NCBI GenBank assembly: GCA_947089425.1
Contig: CAMUKG010000003.1
Span: 87,551-151,550 of the forward strand
DNA length: 64,000 nucleotides
Reading direction: 5' to 3'
Source of the DNA: an uncultured Clostridia bacterium
GTDB lineage: Bacteria; Bacillota; Clostridia; Christensenellales; Pumilibacteraceae
Each line of letters begins with the position of its first letter. Within the stretch, counting starts at the first letter, position 1. Shown piece after piece: positions 1-9,600 of the stretch. The notes beneath the pieces were generated by a model. That model was not told the origin of the DNA. It saw nothing but the letters and a program-made list of their open reading frames with translations, and ran no database searches. A program made the position numbers and the translations under genes.

Positions 1-1
1 C

Positions 2-2140
2 CGTCTCGGCAACAGTTTCGCTTGCTATGTTGCCGCGCAAAAGGAAAATGCGAGCAACGTACTCCGCGACGCTTTTTCGAAATTCGTGAACAAAGCGTCG
101 AGCGAGGGCTTCGATAAATATGCTTCGGCAATCGACGAAGTGCTCACGCTCGGGCAAATGCCCGAACTTAGCGGCGGCGCCGCGTTCACTCTCGACGATA
201 TGTGCCGAGCGGGCGAGCTCGCGCTCAAAAGCGGCAACTTCGATTTCGCTTCCGCCTATTTTATGGACGCGATTTCGCGCGATAAAACTTGCTATAAAGC
301 GTATTGGGGCGCGCTCAAAGCCGAACTCAAATGCCGCACCGACAAACAACTCGAAGAGTGCGAAACTCCGATTGACGGCGAGGGAGCGAGCAACTATTAT
401 TCGAACGCTTACCGCACGGCATACGATAAAGGCGACACAGCGTTTGTAGACTCAATAGAACGCGTGCGCCATAGGCAAAGCGACACAAAGAAAAAAGACG
501 GGCACGTTTTCCGCAAAGACGATTTCGTTATCGAAAACGGCAACGTTGTGCGATATGTCGGCTCGGGCACGGAAAGGGTGTTTGTCAGCGGCGGAGCTTA
601 TCGCATAGGCGCGAACGCGTTCAGAGGGGCTGACTGCAAGTCGGTGATAGTAGACGGCGGAATAACGAGTATAGGAGACTATGCGTTTGCGTTTTCGGAC
701 ATAGAGCAAATAGCGGTGCCGCAAAGCGTTAGCGAAGTCGGCGCGAATCCTTTTTGCGGTTGCGACAAACTCAAATCGGTGTATTCTTCGGGCAAGCTCG
801 CGCAGTTCGGCGGCGGAGTGTATTTCGGCAGTCGACTCGTTTCGTTTTTGCCGTCGTTACAGCAGGGCAATACCGTTGCCGAAATTAAATCGGGCACTTC
901 GGTTATAGGCGAAAAAGCGTTTTATAAGCCGAAAGGAATTACCGAAATAAAGCTCGGCGGCGCCGACGAATTTTATAATTGCGCATTTTACGGTTGCGAG
1001 GGCATTATGTTTTCTGGCTCCGTCCCCGCAACAAAAACGGCGCTTACGGGCGAAGGAATTTTCGGCGATTGCGAAATCGTGCGCGGCAAAATAGAAAACA
1101 ATCAAAGAGAACGTTGGGAATCGCTTTACGGCGGTTGCGACAATAACATGGCGGCGGACGGCGACATTATAGGCGACAGCAAAGTGCGCTATCAAAAGCT
1201 TTTCGACACGGCGGGCAAAGTTACGAGCGGCATACTCGTGAAAAACGGCAAGGCGCTCTACACGGCGGCGGGAGCTCTCTTCGTAGCGCCGCTTTCTGAC
1301 GCTTTCGAGGGACGGCAGGTCACTCCCGTTAAAGTTCAGCTCGCGTTCCCCGCGAGCGGCACGGGGGCTTTGTGGAACGAATATCTTATTCAGCCCACCG
1401 AGCGCGACAGGTGCTCGCTCGAATACGTGAGCCCGCAAGGAAAGAGCGATTTTGCGGTGCGCATAGGCGACCCGCTCACTCGACCCATGTGCCTTATGGG
1501 CGACTACATGCTTTGCATCAGCGGTTATACCGTAATATCGGTTGATTTGCGTCGCGGCAAAATTATAGGCAAGCGCGCGCTCGACGAAAAAATCACGTCG
1601 GTGCCGTGCGGATTGAACGGGAAATTCATAGTGGCGGGCGAGCGTTGTCTCTATGCTCTCACGCCCGAACTTTCGGGCGGTGCGGTTCACACCCTTAAAG
1701 GCGTTACGTATTCGCAAGGCACAGGCAAAATACTTCGCAACCGCATAGTGAGCTACGGCGGCGTAGCGTATTGGGTAGAGCGCAACGATTCTAACATTTT
1801 GCTTTGCGCCTACGACGGAAAAACGGCGTTCGTAAAACCTATGTCGCGCAGCGTGGTGGATTTCATGCAAACTCAGCCCATTTTCTACGACGGCAATTTT
1901 TACGGCGGCGAAACGAAGTCGGTGGTAACGGCAAAGGTCGAGTCGCTCGAAAAGGAATGGAGTTTTAAATTTTTGGCTCCGCTCGGCGACAAATATTTGG
2001 AACTGGCGGTTATAGGCGGAATGCCGTATATAAACCCCATGACGGGCGAGACCGCGAATTTGCGCCTTCGCTCGATATACAAAGGAAGGGCGCTTTTGGT
2101 AGACATAGCAAACGGAGGAATTTATGCCGGAAGAATTTGA
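2..2140 (+). CDS. TPR/BspA-type leucine-rich-repeat protein, 5'-truncated by the window edge
   Basis: The reading frame is open from base 2 with no stop, so the gene starts upstream of the window; the first in-frame GTG (86) is not a convincing start. About 712 residues are visible. The first ~110 are helical and TPR-like (alternating Ala/Tyr helices, e.g. ALKSGNFDFASAYFMDAI). Roughly residues 170-350 are BspA-type LRR_5 repeats (IGANAFRG, SIGDYAFAFS, IGEKAFYK). The last ~300 residues are beta-rich with repeated short strands, possibly a propeller. No signal peptide or membrane segment is visible in this part. The 3' end overlaps the helicase gene by 17 bp, so the two are translationally linked. 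Function unknown; TPR plus LRR suggests a protein-interaction scaffold. Confident as a gene, not confident in role. Confidence 0.8.
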   Translation, partial: RLGNSFACYVAAQKENASNVLRDAFSKFVNKASSEGFDKYASAIDEVLTLGQMPELSGGAAFTLDDMCRAGELALKSGNFDFASAYFMDAISRDKTCYKAYWGALKAELKCRTDKQLEECETPIDGEGASNYYSNAYRTAYDKGDTAFVDSIERVRHRQSDTKKKDGHVFRKDDFVIENGNVVRYVGSGTERVFVSGGAYRIGANAFRGADCKSVIVDGGITSIGDYAFAFSDIEQIAVPQSVSEVGANPFCGCDKLKSVYSSGKLAQFGGGVYFGSRLVSFLPSLQQGNTVAEIKSGTSVIGEKAFYKPKGITEIKLGGADEFYNCAFYGCEGIMFSGSVPATKTALTGEGIFGDCEIVRGKIENNQRERWESLYGGCDNNMAADGDIIGDSKVRYQKLFDTAGKVTSGILVKNGKALYTAAGALFVAPLSDAFEGRQVTPVKVQLAFPASGTGALWNEYLIQPTERDRCSLEYVSPQGKSDFAVRIGDPLTRPMCLMGDYMLCISGYTVISVDLRRGKIIGKRALDEKITSVPCGLNGKFIVAGERCLYALTPELSGGAVHTLKGVTYSQGTGKILRNRIVSYGGVAYWVERNDSNILLCAYDGKTAFVKPMSRSVVDFMQTQPIFYDGNFYGGETKSVVTAKVESLEKEWSFKFLAPLGDKYLELAVIGGMPYINPMTGETANLRLRSIYKGRALLVDIANGGIYAGRI

Positions 2141-4565
2141 CATTAAATGCGTTGTCAGCGAGGAGAGCGTGCCCGGCGGCTTAAAAGTCGACGCCACGCC
2201 CAAGAGCTACAATCGCTATCACAAGCTTTTCGAAGCGGCGAGAAAAGTGCGCCAAATAGACGATTTCAGCGATTTGAGAATACCGCACTATCCTGCGTTC
2301 AGACCGTTCGAATACCAACAAAAAGCGGTTAGAACAATGCTTGCGCGTTTTCGCGGCAAAGGTATTTTCGGCGACCAAGTGGGTCTCGGCAAAACGGTTG
2401 AAGTGTGCATGACCGTTGCCGAATATGCCGAGCGTGGCGCTATTAACAACGCGCTCCTTTTGTGCCCCAAAAAACTCGACTTTCAGTGGGCGCAGGAAAT
2501 AAAAGACAAATTCTCTTCGCACTTCAACGGGTGCATAGTTCGCTCGTTCGACGAAATGAAAAAGTTCGAAGAACAAAAAGACGGCGGCGTAACAATGTAT
2601 ATCATGACGTTCGACGTTATTTTGGCGCAAATAAAGAGTTTGCGCGAGCGCATACGCGAAAACATAGCCAAAGAAAAAGACTGGCTCGCCGACCAAATGT
2701 TCGAGGTTGACAAGAGCGAAGATTTTTACGACCGTCAACTTGCGTTAAAGCGCAACGAAGAACTGCTCGGAAAGCTCGGCGACGAAATAGACGAGAACTA
2801 TCTTGCGGCGTTCGACGCGTTCAGTCGAGAAATGCCCGTTATAAATATGCTTGTGGTAGACGAAGCGGACGCATTACTTTCAACCGACCCGAATAAGACG
2901 CTTCAAATTTATACCGTTGTGGAGCATTTGGGGCAAAACTCGTCTATTCCTTATAAAATTCTTATGTCTGCCACTCCAATTCGCCGTCAGCTCGCCGACG
3001 TATACAGGCTTATGAGAATAGTGCGTCCCGAGCAGTTCCGCGACATGGACGACTTCATTAAAAACTACTGTTTCGGAAAACCGCGCTTAAACGATTTCCG
3101 CGACGAGGAGCTCAAACAGCTCTCGGGTTTAATAGACCAACTTTTCACCCGCAACCGCCTCACGAGCAAGGTTGTGCACGAGTCTTTATTGCCGCTTAGC
3201 ATAAAAGAAGTGCTTAACGTTAATTTCGACAACTTTGCGGCGCGCGACTTTGACGAGCGCGTGCGTGTGGCGGTAATCGACGGGCTTTGCGAGGGCGAGC
3301 AAGACCCGAGAACGCGCGAGCGCATAGAGAACAGCATGGCTAACTTTTTGAGCAGGCGCGAGGGAGCTCACTGGAAGCAATACATTAAAAATATAATACT
3401 CGAACAGCCCGAAATGGCGCCCGTGAAGCTCACGGTTACCGCAACCGACGCCGCCGAGCGCGAAAAAGAAGAAGAGCTCATTCGCCGCAAAGACGCGAAA
3501 TTCGCCGAGAGACTTCTCGAAAGCATTTCGCTCGATAAAGGCGTCGAAGCGGACGCGCTGAGATTCAACTGCATAAACTACGTTATTCCGCCCAAGCGCG
3601 GACACCTTATTCGCTACAAAGGAGAGCGAGCCACCGAAGAAGAGGCATATGAAGACGCTCTCTACGAGAGGCGGCAAAGAAAGGCGCGTCTCGAAATGGG
3701 ACTCACGGCGGGCGTGGAGAACTCGCTCGAATACTACGACCAAGAGGAATTGCGCGACGCGAGCAAATACGTGGAGTTCGACCGCCTTGTGAACGAGCTT
3801 TTGCCCGATAAAAAAGTTCTCGTGTTCTCCGACGCGGGCGTTGAAAGAAACACGTTCATTCGTTTGGTGGAGAGCGTGAGCAAAGGGCGCGTGCTCAACG
3901 GCGAGGGCGACGTAAACAACCAAAACTATTTGAAGTTTCGCGGCAAAAAGGTTAAAGACAAGAGCGGGCGGGAGGCAGACGACCCCAAAGACCCGCATAA
4001 AAACGCCGTTTACTTTGCGGTTAACGGCGAGGAAAAAGGCTTTAACATGCAGTTTTGCTCCAACCTCATAATCACCAACCTTTCGCACGACCCCAACCTT
4101 GTGGAGCAAATCGTGGGACGTATTTCCCGCATAAGTCAGAAGAACAAAATGCACATATACGTGTTCACGGGCGCCGACACTCTCGAATACAGCCTTTATA
4201 AGTTCTATAACGACGACATGCACCTGTTTTCCGACTGGGACGGCGACAACACGTTTATTATAGGCGGCGCGGTTGCGAGCTTTTTGGAAGAAAACCCGTC
4301 TATTCACAGCGAGCTTACGCGCAGAATAGGCAACAAGCACACGGCTGACGGCGAAAAGCTTGAAATAGGGTTCCCGCAAATAGTTGAATATCTTTGGGAA
4401 CAGTACGACACGGGTTACGTTACGGGCGTGTTCGACGACTACGAGCCGTGGGCTAACTTCCGCAAACACGTGAAAGACAGCTACGAGAACTTTAAAAACC
4501 TCGTTAAAGATTTCGGCGAACAAGAGCTCTTCGTTTCGTCGGCGATAGAAGACGATATTATTTAG
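2124..4565 (+). CDS. SNF2-like superfamily 2 helicase/ATPase
   Basis: An 813-residue protein starting at an ATG with GGAGG about 7 nt upstream. Helicase motifs are clear: Walker A GDQVGLGKT (83-91), Walker B/DEAD-like VVDEAD (244-249), motif III SAT (282-284) and a C-terminal motif VI, EQIVGRISRISQ (661-672), in which Q and both arginines of the SNF2 signature are kept. A charged insertion of several hundred residues separates the two RecA lobes (about 350-590), and a ~100-residue tail follows motif VI. SNF2 proteins translocate on double-stranded DNA to remodel bound proteins; no nuclease or methylase domain is fused here. It overlaps the LRR gene and lies 9 bp before the zinc-finger gene, so it is the ATPase of an otherwise unknown operon. 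Confidence 0.85.
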   Translation: MPEEFDIKCVVSEESVPGGLKVDATPKSYNRYHKLFEAARKVRQIDDFSDLRIPHYPAFRPFEYQQKAVRTMLARFRGKGIFGDQVGLGKTVEVCMTVAEYAERGAINNALLLCPKKLDFQWAQEIKDKFSSHFNGCIVRSFDEMKKFEEQKDGGVTMYIMTFDVILAQIKSLRERIRENIAKEKDWLADQMFEVDKSEDFYDRQLALKRNEELLGKLGDEIDENYLAAFDAFSREMPVINMLVVDEADALLSTDPNKTLQIYTVVEHLGQNSSIPYKILMSATPIRRQLADVYRLMRIVRPEQFRDMDDFIKNYCFGKPRLNDFRDEELKQLSGLIDQLFTRNRLTSKVVHESLLPLSIKEVLNVNFDNFAARDFDERVRVAVIDGLCEGEQDPRTRERIENSMANFLSRREGAHWKQYIKNIILEQPEMAPVKLTVTATDAAEREKEEELIRRKDAKFAERLLESISLDKGVEADALRFNCINYVIPPKRGHLIRYKGERATEEEAYEDALYERRQRKARLEMGLTAGVENSLEYYDQEELRDASKYVEFDRLVNELLPDKKVLVFSDAGVERNTFIRLVESVSKGRVLNGEGDVNNQNYLKFRGKKVKDKSGREADDPKDPHKNAVYFAVNGEEKGFNMQFCSNLIITNLSHDPNLVEQIVGRISRISQKNKMHIYVFTGADTLEYSLYKFYNDDMHLFSDWDGDNTFIIGGAVASFLEENPSIHSELTRRIGNKHTADGEKLEIGFPQIVEYLWEQYDTGYVTGVFDDYEPWANFRKHVKDSYENFKNLVKDFGEQELFVSSAIEDDII

Positions 4566-4574
4566 GAGAAGAAC

Positions 4575-6695
4575 ATGGCGGATAATTACAAGGCGGACAG
4601 ACTAAGTTCGCAATTCCAAAACAAAAAGAAGTCCGGTCAGTCTTCCGAACTCGAAAGGAATAATTTGCGCTACATTGAAGATTTCGTGAGCGAAGCAGCA
4701 GAAGCCGACGGCATAATTTCGGTGTATCGCAAAATAGACGAAAGAGAAAAAAGCGAGCTCGAAAAAACCGAAGTGGACGAAATAGCCAACGCCTATCACG
4801 TTGAAATGACGGGCGAAAACAAGGTTCACTACATAACGTATAAGCCTCAGGTAGAGCGCGGAAAAGGCAGCAAATTAGAGCACATTAACCGCTCAACTCC
4901 GTTTGTGCAAATGCTTCTCGACAAAGTGGGCGCCGATTATTCGTTCCTATATTGCCACAGCAAGGTGCGCTCCGACGACACCCCGTTGCCGCCCGTTGCG
5001 AGCGGGTTTTCGGTTGAGCGCGGCGAGCGCGAGCACCTTGAAGGCAAGAACAAATACGAGCTGTTCTTTTTAATAGAGTGCCAAGATAATATCGACGCAA
5101 GCGAAAGCATGAAAAACATTATTGACAGCGTGCTTTTGGACGTTGACGGAAGTAGCGGCGATTTCTTTGCGAACATGTCGTATGCAACGCTCGAACGTAG
5201 CGCGCCCGAAGACGGCGACACTTCTATTCCGCAAGTGGACTATGCGGTGCAAAGTCAGCTCAACAACATTATAACGCAAATAAGAGAATCGAGCGAGGTG
5301 CGCCAACGAATACTCGATTTTATTGTGGCGAGCGAAGGAAGCAAAATGCGCGAGCACATTGCCGAGCGAAACGAAGTGTTCCGAAACGGGCAAAACGCTT
5401 CGCACCGAGAGGTTAACGCTCTCGGCTCGTCGGTTATATGCCGCATGATGCCGATAGGCGTGTTTTTGAACGCAATCGACAACGACCGCGTGCCCTATAC
5501 AGTTACGGGACGACACGGCGAGCGCGCCACGTTCTACGTGGAAATAAACCCTACCACTCGGTTCAACGGGCACGTTTGCCCTCATTGCGGCGAATATCTG
5601 TCGGCAAGCAACGGCGCCGTTGCGGTGGGCGCGCACGGCGCCTATGAAGTTGGGTGCGAAAAGTGCGCCACGCAGTGCGAGGAGCATTGCGGCAGATACT
5701 GTTTCCGCGACGACGGTTGCGGAGTTTGCGGAAAAGCGCTTTGCTCGGAGCACGCGATTAAGAGCATGGACTCCGACGACAGGCTTTGTTCGGAATGCGC
5801 GAAAGTGTTCCGCGACGGGAAAACGGGCTCGCCTCTTTCTCCGCGCGACGCGGCTATGCGCGGTTGCGAAGAAAATTACGTCGAAGAAGAGGTAAAGCGT
5901 CTCGGAAAAGTGGGCTCGCTCAACCGTTTCCGCTCGATAAAACTTTTGAGAAAGTCGGAGTGTATGCGTTGCCGCACAAAAAGCGGTTACAAATATTACT
6001 TGCGCGAAGAGACGGCGCAATGCTTTAAGTGCGGAGAATTTTTCTATCGCGACGACATAAAAGAAACCACCGACACGGGCGAAGCCCTTTGCATATTCGA
6101 CCGCATAGACTGTTCGTGCGGCAATATAGTGTCGAAAGAAAAAGCGTATGCGTGTTCCGAAGAGGGTTGCACCAACGGCTTCTGCGCCGATTGCGCGAAA
6201 GCCAAAGCGAGCCCGAGCGGATATTACGAAGCCGTGAAACTTACGAGCGGCAAACCGCGCCCGATTGACATAGGCGGAAAAATTTACTGCCCCGAGCATT
6301 CGGCGGTTTGCAAGGTGTGCGGCAAAGTGGTGCCGCTTAGCGAGGCGCATGTGTGTACGTCTTGCGGCGGAGTATTATGCGACTCGTGCGGAGTATCCCA
6401 CGAAACGAGAGGCGACATGTGCACGATTTGCAACAAGGCATTTGATGTGAACGGTTCCAACTACAAAAAGCTGAGTTCCAAAACGAGACTCGTTCGCCTA
6501 AACGCGTTGCCGTTCTTTGCGAAGTTTAAAAAGACGGCGGTACTCGAAGACAACGAAAATATCGTTTTCGTTACGGTGCAACCGCGCGGCAACAGAGTGC
6601 AAGTGTACAGTAAGCTAAAAGGTTCGATGATTACCCGACCTGCTACCCGCAAAGAAGCTAAGGCAATGTTAAACGGGGGTAAAAAGAAGAAATGA
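4575..6695 (+). CDS. multi-zinc-finger protein of unknown function
   Basis: A 706-residue protein with AGGAG just upstream of its ATG. Residues 1-330 are acidic and charged with no recognised domain. Residues ~333-622 hold at least eight CxxC or C-x-H-type pairs (CPHCG, CEKC, CGVCGKALCSEH, CSEC, CMRC, CFKCG, CADC, CKVCGK, CTSCGGVLCDSCG, CTIC), spaced like stacked zinc ribbons or B-box/RING-like treble clefs. No membrane segment or signal peptide is visible, so it is probably cytoplasmic. Its stop overlaps the start of the next gene by 4 bp. Zinc-ribbon arrays often bind nucleic acid or ubiquitin-like partners; which applies here is unknown. The pairing with a SNF2 ATPase and a membrane protein is the main clue. 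Confidence 0.75.
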   Translation: MADNYKADRLSSQFQNKKKSGQSSELERNNLRYIEDFVSEAAEADGIISVYRKIDEREKSELEKTEVDEIANAYHVEMTGENKVHYITYKPQVERGKGSKLEHINRSTPFVQMLLDKVGADYSFLYCHSKVRSDDTPLPPVASGFSVERGEREHLEGKNKYELFFLIECQDNIDASESMKNIIDSVLLDVDGSSGDFFANMSYATLERSAPEDGDTSIPQVDYAVQSQLNNIITQIRESSEVRQRILDFIVASEGSKMREHIAERNEVFRNGQNASHREVNALGSSVICRMMPIGVFLNAIDNDRVPYTVTGRHGERATFYVEINPTTRFNGHVCPHCGEYLSASNGAVAVGAHGAYEVGCEKCATQCEEHCGRYCFRDDGCGVCGKALCSEHAIKSMDSDDRLCSECAKVFRDGKTGSPLSPRDAAMRGCEENYVEEEVKRLGKVGSLNRFRSIKLLRKSECMRCRTKSGYKYYLREETAQCFKCGEFFYRDDIKETTDTGEALCIFDRIDCSCGNIVSKEKAYACSEEGCTNGFCADCAKAKASPSGYYEAVKLTSGKPRPIDIGGKIYCPEHSAVCKVCGKVVPLSEAHVCTSCGGVLCDSCGVSHETRGDMCTICNKAFDVNGSNYKKLSSKTRLVRLNALPFFAKFKKTAVLEDNENIVFVTVQPRGNRVQVYSKLKGSMITRPATRKEAKAMLNGGKKKK

Positions 6696-9600
6696 GTAAA
6701 ACAAAGTCATCTTCCGTAAAAAAAATAAATAAAGAAAAAGCGTTTGTAAACGAGAAAGCGAAGACGATTATATCGAACGTGGGGTTTTACCTCATGCTCT
6801 TGCTCGACGGTTTGTTTTTAGTCGTGCTTTTAATGTCGGGGTTCGAGTTCCCGTTGCTTTTGCTTACCATATGGGTTTTGATACTCGAAGTTCTTGCGGT
6901 GCTCTTTATGCTTCCCATTCCGCTATTGCAAGTGGGAATTGCAAAAAAGCACGTTGTGCAGTTAATAATTTTCCTTTTGATGCCATTGCTCGAAATTGTT
7001 GCGGCTTTGGTATTCAATAGCTTCACCGGCTCCACTTCGGCGGTAACCGTTTATATAATTTTGGCGGCGGCGCGCATTGTAATGTGGCTTACGGCGTTTT
7101 TCCTTTCGAGAAAAGGGCTCGGCGTGGGCGGCGCGTCCGCGCTCGTGGCGATTATAGCGGCTGTGTTCGTGTTCGGCGGCGCGGGCGCGGTATTCGAGTT
7201 TCCGCTCGGCGACCGTCCGCTTTTGTTCGAGTATAACGCCGACACGGTGACCGACGAAGACGGCAACGTGCTATACGGCAAAGGCTACGTTATAACTAAG
7301 GTGTTGGAAGGAATGCGCGACAACGTGCGTATTCCTTCCACCTACAAAGGCGAGCCCGTTGTGGCGCTCGACTCGCGCTATTATGTTAGTTCGAGTAGAG
7401 ACAAAACGAAAACGCTCGAACTTCCCGCTAATATAGAATATTGCAGTTTCTTTTCGGACAACATAAAGAACTTGACCGTGCACGGAAAAAACGTGCGTTT
7501 CAGTTCGGTTATAATGGGCGGGTTGGAGAACGTGACGTTTACGTCGAGCGAAGCTTTGCCTCAAAATCTTCCTAATTTCGGCGTGGGCATACTCGGAACT
7601 ACAGATTATAACGGCGAAAAAATTATCGAGTTTAAGGAAGGGGAAGAATACAAACTGCCCAAAACTATAAGCTTTGACCGCGAACTCATAGACGACGCCA
7701 TGAGCTCGACAAATCAATATTTCAGATACGCGCGCGAACGTTTCGTGCCAATTTTGGAGCAAGACGAGCACTATGTTATGTATTACACCGATTGCGCGCT
7801 CGAAGACCAAGAACTCAAAGACCAATATTGCAAAAACGGCGATTACTACGTCGATTCGGAAAAATACGCGCTTTATAACGGATACATAATAGACGGCTTT
7901 TACGAAGACACGCAAATCGTGAAAGGCGACACCGTGAGTTTGCCGTCGCCGAATTTGCAAAACGAGTACGGCGCCAACTACGAATTTTTGGGTTGGTACA
8001 CTTCGCGCGATTACACCGAGCAAGTCACGAGCTTGCGGGGAAACGCGAACACCAAGCTTTTCGCAAAATACCGTTGGCTTTACACTGTTGAGCTGTATAA
8101 AGACTCTTCCGACGAAAAACCTACCGAAACTTTTCAATATCACAAAGAGAGCGCCGATAGAGTGTTGCCCAACGAAGTAACCGACGCTCAATGGGGAAAG
8201 CAAGATTATGCGTTTTGCGGTTGGTTCGATAAGGGGAATGCGAATCCTCAAAGAAATCAAGACGTTAAAAGCATACCCACGTCTTCGGTGGGCGACAGAA
8301 AATACGCGCCCGTGTATAAGCGGCTTTATACGCTCACCGTTCATTCGCAAAGCGGAACTTATAACAACGTCACGAATTTGCCGCTCGGGAACGATAAATT
8401 TCAATTCCACGAATGGAGCGATTTAACAAAACTTGACGCTAACGCTACGAAGACGGGAAGCGAAGCGCCCGTAGGCTACACCTTTATGGGGTGGTACAGA
8501 AACTATAACGGGCTTACTTATTCGGAAAAAGTCACCGAGTTCCCTTTGCGCCGCGAGCAATACCGCGACGGAACTTGGAGCGACGACTATTTGCTCGAAA
8601 ACGTTGACCTATATCTTAAATTTAACCTAAACTATGCGATTACAATCGACACGAACGGAGGCACGCTTTCGTCGCAAGCGCCGTCTTATTATCACGTAGA
8701 GAGCCAGACGTTTTCTATTCCGAGCGCTTCGCGCACAGGCTATAATTTTAAAGGTTGGCATTTAGGTTCGGAAAGCGGCGAGACTGTGGTCAATATTCCA
8801 ACGGGAAGCACGGGCGAAAAGAAATTTTTTGCCGAATTTACGCCTATACACTACACCGTGCAATACGACGCGAACGGAGGAACGGGAAGCGCTCCCTCGA
8901 ACAGCGTGTTTACCTACGACGCGGCGGATAATACGCTCCGTGCGAACGGAATTTCGAACTTTACCCGCACGGGTTACGAATTTTCGGGTTGGCGTATAGT
9001 AAACAAAAATTTTGATGCGGGCGCAACGGTTCCGCAAGGCGAGAATTTTACAGCCACCGACGGCGCAACCGTTACGGCGCGCGCAAATTGGACGCCCATA
9101 ACCTACACCGTCGAGTACAGCGCGGGCGAGGAAGCTACGGGCTCCGTTTCTTCTTCAACGTTTACTTACGACGCCGAAAACCGAATTGCGAGCGGCAACG
9201 GGCTATCTAAAACGGGCTACACGTTCGACGGTTGGTATTTGAGCGGCAATTCGGGCGTAACTTATCGACCGGGCGCGACAACGCATAACTTTACGTCGAC
9301 GAAAAACGCCACGATTACGCTCGTTGCGAGTTGGAAAGCGAACACGTATTATATTCGTTACGATGCGAACGGCGGCGAAGGCAGTATGACAAACAGCACG
9401 TTTATTTACGACGGCGTAAGCCAGAGCCTTAAAGCAAATACCTTTACTCGCACGGGATATACTTTCGTAGGTTGGAGCATAAACGGAACGGTATATCCTG
9501 CGGGCACGGTGGCGCACGGCATCAACTTCTCTTCGGCTAACGGCGCGACGGTTTCCGCGCTCGCGCAGTGGAAAGCGAATACGTATTACGTGAATTATGT

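Noticed and set aside
857..2203. Long open frame of 448 codons on the minus strand across the LRR gene
   Set aside because: It is antisense to a gene with clear LRR motifs, has no ribosome site and its translation is Arg/His-rich without any domain. Similar antisense frames recur across the window because of codon bias.
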